Assembly: GCA_021030905.1 (NCBI GenBank)
Contig: JAGFMI010000006.1
Span: 1,922,001 to 1,986,000 of the forward strand
Direction of reading: 5' to 3'
Source: Pyrenula massariospora
Lineage: Eukaryota; Ascomycota; Eurotiomycetes; Pyrenulales; Pyrenulaceae
DNA: 64,000 nt
In this document: positions 43,427-55,787 of the stretch, in pieces
Position numbering within the stretch: the first letter of the stretch is position 1
Layout: every line of letters begins with the position of its first letter
Position numbers and translations under genes: made by a program
The notes under the pieces: generated by a model
Database searches by the model: none
Seen by the model: only the letters and a program-made list of their open reading frames with translations
What the model was told of the DNA's origin: nothing

Positions 43427-46256
43427 ATGACTCTGGTCTTACCTTTACCTCACAGCACGATGGACATCAGTCAAGCTGACGAAGAAATGGAGACAAGTAT
43501 AGATCTACCCATGCCAGAGAATGTCGAGCTCGATATAGAGAACGATCCAATGCGCGACGCGTCTGAGGTGTGGGATCAAGATCTAATGCAGGAAGGATCC
43601 ACAGGGGAATTTGGTGATGAGAACGACGCTTTGCAGGATGATGACATGCTCGACGAAGACAATACTGAAGACAGAGCTGTGCCTCTCGCTGAAGATGCAG
43701 ATGTTGATGTGACTCAAGACGATGAAGCTGTACAGGAAGATGAAGATATTCTGTATGAGGAAGATGAGCCTGTTAATCTCAGCGATCAGAATGAACCGCA
43801 ATACCAACATCTAGACGCAACTGAAATTCTTGCAGAACATAATGTACAGCATGCTGAATCTGTCGCAGACAATGAAGAGCTCCACGCTCGGGAGTCATTC
43901 GACCACGGAATTGCAGACCATATACCAGCCAGTGAAGATCTTAAAAGCGGTGTCATTTCAGGTTCACAAAGGGACTCCTCAGAAACTCATTCTCACGCTG
44001 TTGGCGAGAGTCTCTTTACTGAAGCATCACATGAGTCAACTGATCATCTTGAGAATGTTGTGGAGGAAGATGCTGATTCTGGAACCATCCACACCCGTGA
44101 TTTCGCGCAGCAAGACCTGCACCCCGACGCTGATCAACAAGAAAGTTACGAGCTTGGTGAGGCTCAATTCATAGAAAAAAAGAACACTGGGCATACCCAA
44201 GGCTCTGACGGCTCCCCCGTCCAGCAAGAAGTTAACAACGAGGAAGCGCTCCTTTCGTCTTTACCGGCAGAAAATGTAGGAGAAACTGAAATGGATCCGT
44301 TGCTCAATGATGCAGCTGCACTAATTGGTGAAGAGGTGGACATTTCTGCCGTCGCGGACGAGCAGGAGACAGACCTGGGTGATGATGACCAGCAAGACCC
44401 TCAGATTTATAGCCCACTGCACCCTGTAAAGGTCCATTACCAAGACACAGAGATCTCTCTATTTCCCTCCCATGAGGACGGAGACGAGACGTACTTCTTG
44501 CAAGATGAGGATGTGGCTTACCAGAGCTTGGATAAAATGCTCGCCTCATGTAGAGATGTCCTTGTGGGCAGTATTGGCGATCATAACGAAGTTGTCTTAG
44601 ATGTACCCGCTTTGGGTCTCCATATCAGCGAGGTAAGCTAACGTCAACTCTGATCAGTTTTAAGTCTCAATCCAGTTAACATTGCTTTTAGGGCTCGGTT
44701 TATGCAGGCCAGATGTCGCTCTCGCAAATCCTTGACGTATACTCCCTCTTGAATCGAAACGGCGGTATTGATGAGTTCGGGCCGCTGCACTGCATCTTGT
44801 ACACAAGAATCTGCCTCGCCTCGCAATACGCTTATATCCTTGCCAGTGCCCAAGAAGGAAAGAAAATAGACCAGATTTTAGTTTCTTCTAAGCTTCGCAG
44901 TACCGATGAAATAGCCCTAGCGACAGCATCCTCGGCTGCGGTATATTCCTCTGACAAGGATGATAATCAGGTCTCTAAAGTGCCAGCAGCATCCGAGCTT
45001 GAACAGAATAATCAGGACCATACGGATGGTCAGACCGAAGGTCAAGAAATTACGCTTTCGGTTGATAAAAACCAAATCCTCTTTAATCAAGACCCCGAAC
45101 TTGAAGAGAATGCTCACACCAATGTAGAGCATGAGCTCAGTATTGCTCGGCAGGTAGAGTCCATTCAAGGAGGTCTCGATCTCGGCGAGGACATACAGGA
45201 CTCAAATGAAGGTGATGCCGATACCAAGGATTCTCCTACTGATAAAGGTAATTAATTTTCTCTGTATATTTGAAGCCCTCGACAACTCTGAGTCTCAAAA
45301 TGCGATTACCATCTACCATGACTAACTCTAGACTAGAACTGGGTCAGCTATCTGAATACGATGAGCCACGTCAGTCAGTGACGCCAACGCATGCAACTCA
45401 GGAATCGCCAGAAGAGAATAGGGAAAATAGCAGAATTCAAGGCTCAAACAGTTCACACACGGTTGAAGCTGACAGTCCTCAAGATTGGACTGCCGAAGGG
45501 GACGAAGATCTTTTTGATGGAGAGAATGGAGACAGCTTCAACTCTCAATTCAAGTCGCCTAGTGACCATAACACTTTAGGTGGTCCTGAACACGCTGCGG
45601 CTGCTAGTGCTTCCGACACTGAAGCCGATAAGGATCTGGGCAAGAACCGACCAGCGAAAGACAGAAGATCAGATACACCTGTCTCTGTGGAGGATCCTGA
45701 GATTTCCGAAGTTCAGAATCCACAATTCAACGCTAGATCGTCTGCAGGAGACTACAACGAGCGTCGTCCCGAAAACGACTCAAATCCTGAAGCGAGTAAG
45801 GTCATACCAGACTCTGCCAACGACGTAGCTCGCAACACGGAGGATATACTCGATTACGACTTAGAAGAGATCGCAATAGAAAACGACGAAGGGGAGGACG
45901 GCAGTAAAGGATCAGACTTCACAGAGAAGCCGAAGCCGTCTCCAAGCTCAAATTCTAACTCTTCTCATGTTCTTGTTGACAAGGATGTCGCAAGCAAAGG
46001 TGAAATAATTGACATTCAAGACTTCGATTTTGTCGAGGTCGATTCTGAAGCTCTTGAACAGAAGATGAATAACGACACTGATCACCAGTCCCTGAATGCA
46101 GAGCATACAGACAGCACTACGGACAGATTCGAAAATATACCAACGACAGATGATACGCCTCGATCATCAGCCAAACGAAAGGTTCCTGCGGTAGACGACG
46201 ATATTCCAGCCATTGAAGTTGATAGCCCGAATCCGAAGAGAACACGACCGTCGTGA
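43427..46256 (+). CDS. Acidic protein with DUF2420-like conserved core
   Basis: Exons 43427-44632, 44692-45247 and 45337-46256 give 893 residues; a start at 43460 (MDISQADEEMETS) is also plausible. The protein is strongly acidic (Asp/Glu-rich) except for one globular segment at about 335-465: HPVKVHYQDTEISLFPSHED, then CRDVLVGSIGDHNEVVLDVPALGLHIS, and after the intron MSLSQILDVYSLLNRNGGIDEFGPLHCILYTR. I recognise this as the fungal DUF2420 pattern. The C-terminus ends in a basic cluster (PNPKRTRPS) that could be a nuclear signal. Function unknown; an acidic nuclear scaffold or chromatin factor is a guess. The third exon uses the second of two AG acceptors 5 nt apart, because the first would create an immediate stop. 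Confidence 0.82.
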
Positions 46257-47337
46257 TACGAAGTCAGGGCAGGCTTCTTCTAGGCTCGACTAAAGAATTC
46301 CCAGCCGTTACGGGCACGATCACTGCTCCCACTCCACCAGCAGCAGTCTCAATGCCACCCTCGCCTAGACTATTTCAACAAATCCAATGTGTTGCGGTTC
46401 TCCCCTGAAACCGATCGCAAGACTCTAGGAACAAGACTCTCTACCGCTTATCGCTTTCAGGGTGAAAGAGCGAAGGTACGTTTACTAACAGTGCAGTGAC
46501 CCCCATTTCCATGTTTAATACCTACAATCCCCTCTCGAACAGCTAACCCGCAGCACATCGCCATCCTTTTTTCAAAGCCTACCTAGACGGCAGGTCCTAG
46601 TTTTCATTTCATTCAATGCCGGCAATTGTCCTGTTTAGGACGGTAGAAGACAGTGAGACAGTACTGATCCCACATTTTCCTTTTTTCGCCCTACAAGTGA
46701 ACGCCTGGAGAGTGAGGCATTTGCACGACGAAATGGGAAGGTAGCAATCAAAGGCCAAATCGTGGGATCACACATGGGATATCTCGAGGATGGATGATGG
46801 GAAAGGGTCTTCTTTGTATGGTGGGGAGCAAATTCAGCGGCTGACGCATCGAGCATTAGGTCGTGGAAAGGGTGCTTTTCACCTTCCTCGGGACTGCACT
46901 GACGGCAGCCTTTTAATTGTTCAGTCTCTCAGTAGAAAAATTCAACTTGACCTGCTATCTAAGACCTGCTCGCTTTGGCAAGGTTGGCTGGTGCATTGCT
47001 CATTCTCGTGTAACAACAAAGACGACCAATAAGCATAAAGGTATTTCAATTTGCGGAGCTTGGCACTGGTGCGGAAGAGTGCACGCTCCCTCATAGCAGA
47101 TAACGGTACTCACCCACAAGATTGTGCACTGGACCGTCCCAGATATCGGGCGCAAACTTGCTTATTATCTAGAGGCATCCGCTACCAAATCCAGCATTAC
47201 TGGAAACCTCTCAACATGAGAAGCTCAATCCGCTACCCTGCGACGGACGCAAGCAAAACCCATAGAAGCTTCCGTTGTCATCGCCAACATGCAGGCTATC
47301 GATCAGCCACCACCACCCTTTCCTCAGATCATGGTCC
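46257..47337. other. Intergenic between converging DUF2420 and FTR1 genes
   Basis: A convergent gap of 1.08 kb holding two 3' flanks. No gene recognised. Confidence 0.5.
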
Positions 47338-48606
47338 TCACGCATGCACGTCTCTCACGTCTTCTTCGGCAGTCTTGCTCTCTACAACACCCTCACCTCC
47401 GCTGCTGCTCTGACTTCCTCGCTTCACCGCCGCGCTCTCGAAATTTGGCCCATTCTTCGCCTTCAGCAACGGCCAATGACCACTCTTCTCCCTGTACCTC
47501 ATTGCAACGAAGACCGCGATGACAGCAATCCAGTACGTGTTGTACGAAATGACGCTGCCGTAAGTCGCCGAGTTCTGCCATCCAAGTAAAGCATTGAAAA
47601 TACCCCACCCGCCACCACCATTGAGCTCAGCGTTGCAGCAGTTGACATGCCAGACCGACTTACGAATATCATAGCTGCCAGCTCCAGAGCCAACCTCACC
47701 TGCATCGCCGCCAACCACTTTGTTCCATTCGTTCATCTCAAGATACCATACACTGCGGGAGAAGAGACCGGCTGCTACGAGATACAAGAAGCAGGTACTG
47801 ATGATGATGAATATCTGCACTGGCGCAACAAGTCCCCCTCTGTACAGCTGTTAGCGGTGGAGCGGACGGAGAGATTAGTGCGAGGCTTACTTATAAATAA
47901 GGTATCCGACCAAGCACCCAGCTGCGAGCCCAACGATTGCGGGTATCGGGATTGATGAGGCCGGTAACCCCAGGCTCACGCCACCTATGAAGACAACGGC
48001 TTCCAGGCCTTCCCTCAAGACGGTGATGAACGGCAGCATGAACATGGCGTACTTCTCGCAGAAGGCCTTGAAGCGACTGGTTGCTTTGCCATTCTTGTTA
48101 TCTTTCGCTTCCAACGCGCGGGCAAGCCGGACTCTCCACTTGTCTTGGAGCTTGGAGATGCGAAGGAGAGCAGCGCCCATCAAGGAGATGACGATGGAGG
48201 CGATGAGTGCAAATGAGCCTTCCCATATCTCCTCGCTTGAAGCCCAGTGATCCTTTCCAAAGCCATAGAAAGCTCCGATGAAACCACAGCCAATGACGAT
48301 GCAGATGGCAAGTCCGACGAGCGTTCCCACCCAAACCTTTGGAAATTTTAGCAAGGTCGAATGACTCTCAGAATATCAAGGCGAGATAGCAAGGACCTAC
48401 CTGTTTTCTCAGCTTCTTGTAGGTCTTGAGGTCTTGATCCGGGCCAATCTGACGTCGGAGGAAGTTCAACAGGATTGAAACGATAATGCTTGTCTCAAGA
48501 CATTCTCGGAAGCAGATGAAGAAGACTGAAAATGCATCAGCAAGAGACGGTCCAAGCAAATCATCGGGACAGTAGCTCTACTGGGGACAGCAAACACGTT
48601 CACCAT
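47338..48606 (-). CDS. FTR1: High-affinity iron permease
   Basis: Exons 48582-48606, 48401-48525, 47891-48336 and 47338-47839 give 365 residues. It starts [14 protein letters not shown] and has seven expected membrane helices. Two REXLE iron-binding motifs are present: RECLE (about 15-19) and REGLE (about 158-162). The first has Cys in the third position. The extracellular loop contains [22 protein letters not shown] and the paired Cys of [12 protein letters not shown], then [22 protein letters not shown], all typical. The cytosolic tail is about 50 residues. Ftr1 imports Fe3+ made by the neighbouring ferroxidase at the plasma membrane. Its promoter is shared with FET3, with two ATCTGATAA sites 113-169 bp upstream of its start. 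Confidence 0.96.
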
Positions 48607-48718
48607 TGTGAAGATATGGCCTGCACCGGTCAAGATTTGACTAGTTTGTGTCTCTGGATACGACTTGGGAAAGCAATAGCCTGGTAAAAGGTTGCTCTCG
48701 TACTGATTCAGGAGTGCG

Positions 48719-48727
48719 ATCTGATAA
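48719..48727 (+). promoter_or_regulatory. Iron GATA site ATCTGATAA
   Basis: Exact 9-base match, 113 bp upstream of the FTR1 start. Confidence 0.8.
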
Positions 48728-48766
48728 GTCCAAAGGTAGGAAGGTCTGATCAGTCGGAAGAGGAGG

Positions 48767-48775
48767 ATCTGATAA
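48767..48775 (+). promoter_or_regulatory. Iron GATA site ATCTGATAA
   Basis: Exact 9-base match, 161 bp upstream of the FTR1 start. Confidence 0.8.
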
Positions 48776-49362
48776 AACAAGAATGCCAAGCCTACGGATG
48801 GGCTAAAGGTCGAGGGCAAGCGAACAGGCGTCTGCGCACCAAGTGTGACGGGGCAGTGAAGATTGATGCGGAGTTTTACGAATCAGCGTCGAAGTCGATG
48901 GTGTGCACGGAGGTCGTATCCGACATCGGCAGGTGACAACGACGATGGCAAGCTGCGACTTCCTACGGCCGTCCTTTCCCCGGGAGTTGTCGGCAGCAGC
49001 TGCAGTTTCCATTTTGTGTGGCCATGTGTGGGGAGCGCACAAGCTCCACGAGTTTCAAGGGACACGGGATCCTTGCGCTGGCGCCCGCCTGTACCTTGTC
49101 GCGCGTCACTTGCGTTGGGGGGCACTGCGGTGACAAATCGTTTGCTCTGTTTTTACAACCCACGTTCCTCATGGCTGGGAAGCCTCGAAAGGAAGGTCTC
49201 TACGTGCGGCATCTGATTTGTACGATCGTCTTTCCCAGTCTTGATGCGATTCCGCCTCGTAGCGAAAGGGAAGAGCGCACAAGTGCCAGCGCCGGTGGAG
49301 ATCTTATCTTTGCCAAGTCGTACCGGACCCCGCCTCGGCGGCCGCGTGATTGGTGATGAATT

Positions 49363-49371
49363 TTATCTGAT
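49363..49371 (-). promoter_or_regulatory. Iron GATA site ATCAGATAA
   Basis: Reads TTATCTGAT on the plus strand. It lies centrally between the two genes, near an ATTGG (CCAAT) element. Confidence 0.7.
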
Positions 49372-49766
49372 CGCGCTAACGAGGCTTATGCGCGACTTGA
49401 TGCTGCCACCACCGACCCGCAATGGACCCAGACCAGAGGACCCTGGAGAGCGACTTTGATCATGCTTTTTCCGGCTGAGAACATAAGCATCGCCGTGAGC
49501 TGGTGGTGAATTTGAGGGAAGCTGCGTAAAAAATATCTTTCCACGTGACCTGCTCTGAGGGGGTGGAATCGGCCGGGGGCATGGCATCCGGGAGGACAAA
49601 CGAGGCAAAGCAGCTGCAACTGATTGACTCACCTTCACCTCTCCCGGCATCAACCCTTCCTCCAACCCCCGCTCCACAGCTGCCCTTGTGTTACGTTCGT
49701 TGGTTCATCGAATGCACTTGCTGCCCCGGCTCTCTCCACAAAAGCCACCGGGGCGCGTTTCGGTCG

Positions 49767-49825
49767 ATCTGATAATTTCTCGTAGAGGTTGCTTTTGAGT
49801 TATCTGATCAAAAGTCTTATCAGAT
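49767..49825. promoter_or_regulatory. Cluster of three iron GATA sites upstream of FET3
   Basis: ATCTGATAA at 49767-49775 (plus), TTATCTGAT at 49800-49808 (minus) and TTATCAGAT at 49817-49825 (minus) fall within 59 bp, ending about 340 bp before the FET3 start. Clustered paired GATA sites are known to allow cooperative repressor binding. Confidence 0.82.
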
Positions 49826-50161
49826 CGTCCGCGCTCCCACACGGCTCGCCTCAGTCTGCTCTACCTAACATAGCGAGATCGGCGAACAGGCTAGTTGTGA
49901 CCCTGGTGGCAAAAATTCGGTAGGTCTCAGGTTTTGTTCTGAGAATCGCACTCCTTCTATGCACACATCCTGCTTAGGCAATCTTTCCGTGCCATTGTTA
50001 CCCCAAGATCGAGAAATCTTTGGTCCATGCGTGCCCTTGCGGTTCCCGTCTCTTACATTAGCAGGTTCACGTTTCCATCTTCTTCAGAGCGGATCCCGCT
50101 ACCTCTGCCTTTATTTGGACATTTGATTCTCATTGCCACTGTGAAGGCTATCTGATGAGCC

Positions 50162-52076
50162 ATGGCGCTCCCATTATCCAACCTTCTCTGCTCAATATTC
50201 GCACTTCTAGCGTTCACAGCAGATGTATTTGCTGCCACCCGAACGTACGATTTTGAGATTGGCTGGGTTAGGGCCAATCCAGATAAGCTGCAAGAACGCC
50301 CGACTATTGGTATCAATGGGCAATGGCCGATTCCTCGGATCGAGGCAACGGTGGGCGACCGCATTGTGGTCAATGTCAACAACCAGCTAGGGAATCAAAC
50401 AGTTTCGCTTCACTTCCATGGAATATTTCAGAATGGAACAAATGAAATGGACGGACCCGCTGGTGTTACCCAGTGTGCAATCCCTGTTGGATCGAGATTT
50501 ACATACAATTTCACGGTAAACGTTCCCTTTCTCACAACTAACATGGCTTAGCTGATGAAGAACAGGTGAACCAGCCCGGCACGTACTGGTATCATAGTCA
50601 CAACGATGGTCAATATCCTGACGGTCTGCGTGGACCCTTGATCGTACATGATCCTGAGAACCCCTATGCTAAAGAATTCGACGAAGAGCTCGTTCTGACG
50701 CTCTCTGACTGGTACCATGACGAGATGCCAGGCCTCATCAAATCTTTTATCAGCGTCACTAACCCGACCGGCGCTGAACCAGTCCCGGATTCTGCATTGA
50801 TGAATGACACCCAGAACTTGCAAATTCATGTCCAGCCGGGCAAGACTTATTTTATCAGAATGATCAACATGGCTGCTTTCGCTGGACAGTATTTCTGGAT
50901 CGAAGGCCATTCTTTTCGAATCGTCGAGGTTGATGGAGTATACACGGAACCAGCAGAAGCCGACATGATCTATTTTACCGCCGCTCAGCGGTACAGCATC
51001 TTATTAACGACCAAGAATGAGACATCTTCAAACTATGCCATTATTGGAAGCATGGATACGGTGAGCTGCGTCGTCTGTCAATCTTATCAAACTTATTGAC
51101 TTCTCTACAGGACCTCTTTGATTCAACACCCCCAGCCCTTGATCCAAACGTGACAAGCTTCCTCATCTATGATTCCGCCGCCCCTCTTCCGACCCCAACT
51201 ATACTTGACTCCGCCTTTGAGCCGTTCGATGATTTTACCCTCGTCCCCCACGACAAGGAACCCCTCTTTACAAATCCCTCCTTAAGCATTCATCTGGACG
51301 TGGAAATGAACAACCTCGGTGACGGCGCAAACTATGCCTTTTTCAACGACATTACCTATGTCCGTCCCCGTCTCCCCACCCTCTACTCTGCCCTTACCAC
51401 AGACAACTATGCCACCAACCCCTTAATCTACGGCACCAACACAAACCCCTTCGTCCTCGAGCACAACCAGGTCGTCCAGATCGTCGTCAACAACCTCGAT
51501 ACAGGCAAACACCCCTTCCACCTCCACGGCCACAACTTCCAATCCATCGCCCGTAGCCCCGAGAATTGGGGTGACTTCAACCCATCAAATGCCACATTCC
51601 CAGATATCCCCATGCGTCGGGACGTCTTCATGCTCCGCCCGCAGGGTCACATCGTGCTGCGCTTCCGTAGCGACAACCCGGGCATCTGGCTCTTTCATTG
51701 CCACATCGAGTGGCACGTCGACTCGGGTCTGATCGCCACGCTCGTCGAGGCGCCGCTTGAGCTTCAAGCGCAGAAGAAGAGAACCCCTATCGCCAAGGAT
51801 CATTACTCGGCGTGTGCGGGTTCGAGCCCGCCGATCCCGACCGCAGGGAATGCCGCTGGTAGGACGGATCCCGCTGAGTATTTGAATCTGGAGGGGGCGA
51901 CGAAGAGCAAGGACCCGCTGCCTGCCGGATTTACAGCGAGAGGGATCGTGGCTCTGGTCTTTAGCTGTGTGGCGGGTATTCTCGGCGTGGCTGTCGTGGC
52001 ATGGTACGGGATGGGCGAATTAACGCCGGCGGTGGAACAGCTAGCGGTGCAGAGGGTGAAAGAGTCTGGGATCTGA
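50162..52076 (+). CDS. FET3: Ferroxidase, multicopper oxidase of reductive iron uptake
   Basis: Exons 50162-50515, 50566-51060 and 51111-52076 give 604 residues. An N-terminal signal peptide (to about 24) is followed by three cupredoxin domains and a C-terminal membrane helix (about 560-582, [20 protein letters not shown]) with a short cytosolic tail, the Fet3 topology. All four copper-binding sequences are intact: HFHG (84-87), WYHSH (126-130), HPFHLHGH (417-424) and HCHIEWH (479-485). Fet3-type segments such as FFNDITY and [10 protein letters not shown] are conserved, separating it from laccases. It oxidises Fe2+ to Fe3+ at the cell surface and passes it to Ftr1, encoded divergently next door. 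The two genes share a promoter with iron-responsive GATA sites. Confidence 0.96.
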
Positions 52077-52751
52077 AGTTTTAGGAAATGAATGGCGAGA
52101 TTAGTGCTGATAGTACCTTTCGAGCTCTACCTGGCGTGTGAGGCGTTGAGTGCTTCATTCTCTGCAGCGTGTGTAGAGCGAGGGACCCCCAAGCTCGCGG
52201 TTTTCTCAGTCAATGACTTGATTTATCGGTAACTCCACCCGAAGTTCATTCCAAAATCATAAGGACTGGAGATTGTTTTCTAGAGTACAATTTGAATGAA
52301 AACTACGAGCGCATTGCTGCGTGTCCTCACATTGTTTGAGATTAGGGAGCTGGTTAAGAACCCCCTTCCCCCAACGTCATACAATCTACCCACTCCAAAA
52401 TCCCTCCTCAGCTAGAGCATGTAACCACCTATCGCCACCTTAGACCTCATAAATAATTGAAGATTCTCATGCTGTAGAGCACTTCCAACGTATTATCCAT
52501 TAGCCAGAACGTATATACATTGCCCAGCTCGAGATGCATCGAGCTGAAGCTCAGGGACGCTGTGAATCATGGTGCGGCGAGACTTTTCCGGCCGCGACTT
52601 TGATTTGTGGATGGCTGTGTAAATCAAGCCCTGTGGGACTGCTCAGCCTTGAGATACCCATGCTGATCCGGAATCTCTCATTTTTTAATATGATCTTCTT
52701 GGGTTTGAAAACTTGCAGGTGTTTGACAAGAAGATGTGACATCCTTTTAAA
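52077..52751. other. Intergenic, FET3 3' flank and NLR promoter
   Basis: No gene or clear control site recognised. Confidence 0.5.
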
Positions 52752-55700
52752 ATGGCCGAGGTCGTTGGTGCCGTCTCTGCTCTCTGCACACTGGTGTCGA
52801 TGAGCGGTCAGGTTCTTCGCGTCGGCTATGGGTTTCTGGCAAAGGTGAAGAGAGCTCCGTTGGAAGTTCGTTCGTTGCTTCACGAGGTTGCCGCACTTAA
52901 CCTGCTGATCGAGCAATTACACTTGCTTGCTTCTAATCATGATGCATCCCTATCCAAGACCGCGCTGACCGGTATGGTTTCCACCGGCATTTTCGAAGAT
53001 TGCAAGGAGCTTTTTAAATCGGTGCAGATGTCAATGCAAGCTTGCGAGAGGCTTGTCTCGAGAGAAAAGAATGCTATGGGCAAGGCTATTCTGTGGCCTT
53101 TTAGAGAAAAGGAGACCAAGAGCTCTGTCGAGCGTCTACGACAATTAAGGATGGTTCTCTCAGCGGCACTTACAGCAGATTCCGCGTAAGTAGATCGGCG
53201 TACTTAGAGGTTTAACCACTGACCAAGTTCTAAAGAGCTGCTCTTGAGAGTATCGAGGCACATCCAATTCAAAATGGAAAGGAGATACTATGTCTCAAGA
53301 CAACACTGACAGAGTCGATCGAAGACACGGAAACACACCGGCTAAGAAAGTGGGCCTTTGCAGTTGATTCTGGAGTAATAGAAGTACATGACTCGACACT
53401 AGCTGCACGACAAGTTGGCACTGGCCAATGGTTGATCGATTCGGAACAGTTCAGGGCTTGGAAAGATGACTCTCCGGGACTAATCTGGCTGAATGGTGCT
53501 CGTAAGTTCTCAGAGTATTCTAATCTGCAGCTTTGGTTAAGAACGGTCCCTAGCTGGGTGCGGTAAAACATTCGCAAGGTGTGCATCAATATCCTTTGGC
53601 TAGTTGAGAAAATGTATCTAAAACTCACGCTCAAGTGCCCTTGTTGTCGACCATGTCTTGAACAGCTGCCAAAACGCTAGCAACATGACCGTCTTCTTTT
53701 ATTTCGACCACAGGGACCATCGACGACAATCTATCTCTCATTGTCTAATTGCTTTGGTGCAACAGCTGTTTGACCGCGCTTCAACTTGGCATGCTCAAGT
53801 CTCTCAAACTCGAAAAAGCTACCCACACCACGCATTTGAGGATCTGCCGGTTCACGCATTGTACAAGCTCTTTATCAAAATCACGCATGACCTTGAGAGA
53901 TTATTTCTCTGTCTGGACGGGCTGGATGAGTGCTTAGACCGGGAAGATGCTTTGCAATTGATCCTCAATCTTGAACCGGAATCTCCGAGGAATCACCACC
54001 GCTTTGTGACGAGTCGACAAGACATCCAACTATGCAAAGCATTGACGCCTGCTGCAACCTGGGCGTGCAATTTCATCTGGGAGACAAGGGGAGATCTAGA
54101 GCTATACGTAAATGCAGAAATAGACCGCAGATGGAGTGACGGAAGACTACGTTTGCGTGACCAAAGCCTCAGACAAACTATATCTAAAGCCGTCTTGTCA
54201 AAGGCTCACAACCTGTACGCGAACTCGGACTATTGGAATTCTCCGCAAACTGACACTCTGCATTAGTTTTCTAATTGCGCGTTTTCACATTGACTTCATC
54301 ACGTCTCTCAACACCGACAAGGCCATCAAGAACGTACTGTTACATTTCCCTGGAGCTTTAGACATGACTTATGATCAGATCTTGCATCAACTATCAGAGA
54401 GATTTCCTCAGAGAGTCCCAGAAGTGCAGAAGATATTTCGTTGGGTACTGGGGTGCCACGTTCCACTCAGACTCGATGAGTTAGCAGAAGCGGTTTCTAT
54501 TGAAGAGTCAGACCGTCGGCTAGACATGGACGCTGTTCCTACCGATGTGTACAGCTTCGTGGAAGCCTGCGGTCCCTTGTTAAAAATTGAGCAGAGCCCT
54601 GGTATCCCACGGGTCAGCATGGCACATCTCTCATTGACTGAGTATCTCCAGTCACTGAAGTTGAAGGACAGTTCACTTTACGACTTCTTTATCGACATTA
54701 GAGCGACTGATAAAGAGATCGCTAAGAGCTGCTTAAAGTATCTATCTTTCGAAGATTTCGAGCGTCCGGTGCCGGGCGACTATCCAAAGTATCTATCAGA
54801 CGCAACAAATGATGAGATCGCAGGCATAAGCACGTGGTGCCAGTCTTGGACAAATGATTCATGTCCCATTGTCGGCCAATTCCCAAGGCGCCTATTGGAG
54901 CCAAAGCAACAGATTAGGCAGCGCGTCCAAAAGTATCCTTTCCTGAAGTATGCCGCTGAGCACTGGATAGAACACCTGCGCGAGGCCAAGCTCTCAGTCC
55001 AAGAGCTTAGCGGAATCGTCGACGAGTATTTAACATGGTTCCTTCGACCAAATGAGGACGGGAGAAAGCATTATTGGTCCTGGCTCCAGGTGTATCATTT
55101 AGCCTTTGAGAGCAGTCATTGCCAACCCGAGCCTCCCATGTACTACATCGTCAAAGGAGGTTTAGACAGTCTTTTTGACACGATCGTCAAGCGGATAGAA
55201 GACGTCAACGCAGAAATACATCCAGGAGTGTCCATCCTTCACATAACCGTGACCTTTAACCAACTGCACATGACCAAAACGCTCCTATCCACCTTCAAAG
55301 TCAACCTAGAACAGAAGACCGCCAAAGGGGGCCTCACTGCGCTCCATCTTGCTTGCGGGATGGGCTCTTTGGATATGGTACGATTGCTGATCAAGTACGG
55401 CGCCAACATACACGCCGGAAGCGCCTCGAGGAGCACGCCTTTCTACCGAGCCGTCCGCGCCGGTCAAATAGAGATCATGACGTTGCTTCGTGACCTGGGC
55501 GCAGATATCAATACCGCGACGAGCGATGGGTGGACGCCTCTGATCGAAGCTCAGTACAAGTGCGACGTTGATGCCGTGAGATGTTTGTTGGGCTGGGGTG
55601 CTGAAGATACGCTAGGTGCGATAGACCAGGGGTCAGGGAATTCTCTGCACGGCGACAAGAAACCTCGAATCTTCGAGGTGGACCTTCCTGTGTTGAACTC

Positions 55701-55761
55701 ACAATTCACTCCGATAGATTCTTGGATGGAGCGGCACATATATGGAACCTCGAGTAAGTAG
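52752..55761 (+). CDS. Fungal NLR: HeLo-like N-terminus, NACHT ATPase, ankyrin repeats
   Basis: Exons 52752-53185, 53236-53501, 53554-53578, 53636-54214 and 54267-55761 give 932 residues. The N-terminus (1-150; MAEVVGAVSALCTLVSMSGQVLRVGY) looks like the helical HeLo-like/PigL_N class, including a hydrophobic first helix that in relatives can insert into membranes. The NACHT domain has Walker A GAPGCGKT (232-239) and Walker B LFLCLDGLDEC (331-341). A winged-helix/linker region follows (LHFPGALDMTYDQIL, VLGCHVPLRLDELAEAV), ending in about four ankyrin repeats (GGLTALHLACGMGSLDMVRLLIKYGANI onward). Exon joins restore both Walker A and the NACHT FLIARFHIDFI segment. Such proteins sense non-self and trigger cell death. 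It looks intact. It converges with the membrane protein gene 26 bp away. Confidence 0.92.
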
Positions 55762-55787
55762 TTAATATCTGTCCAGGTATTGGTGAC

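Larger units (their letters stand above)
48607..50161. promoter_or_regulatory. Bidirectional FTR1/FET3 promoter with six ATCWGATAA sites
   Basis: The 1,555-bp divergent region holds exact 9-base matches to the recognition site of iron-sensing fungal GATA repressors (SreA/Fep1/Urbs1 type) at 48719-48727, 48767-48775, 49363-49371, 49767-49775, 49800-49808 and 49817-49825. Two sit next to FTR1, three form a cluster about 340-395 bp upstream of FET3, and one is central. The expected number by chance in this length is about 0.02. A CCAAT-type element (ATTGG) occurs near 49349. No coding gene is supported in the region. Confidence 0.88.
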
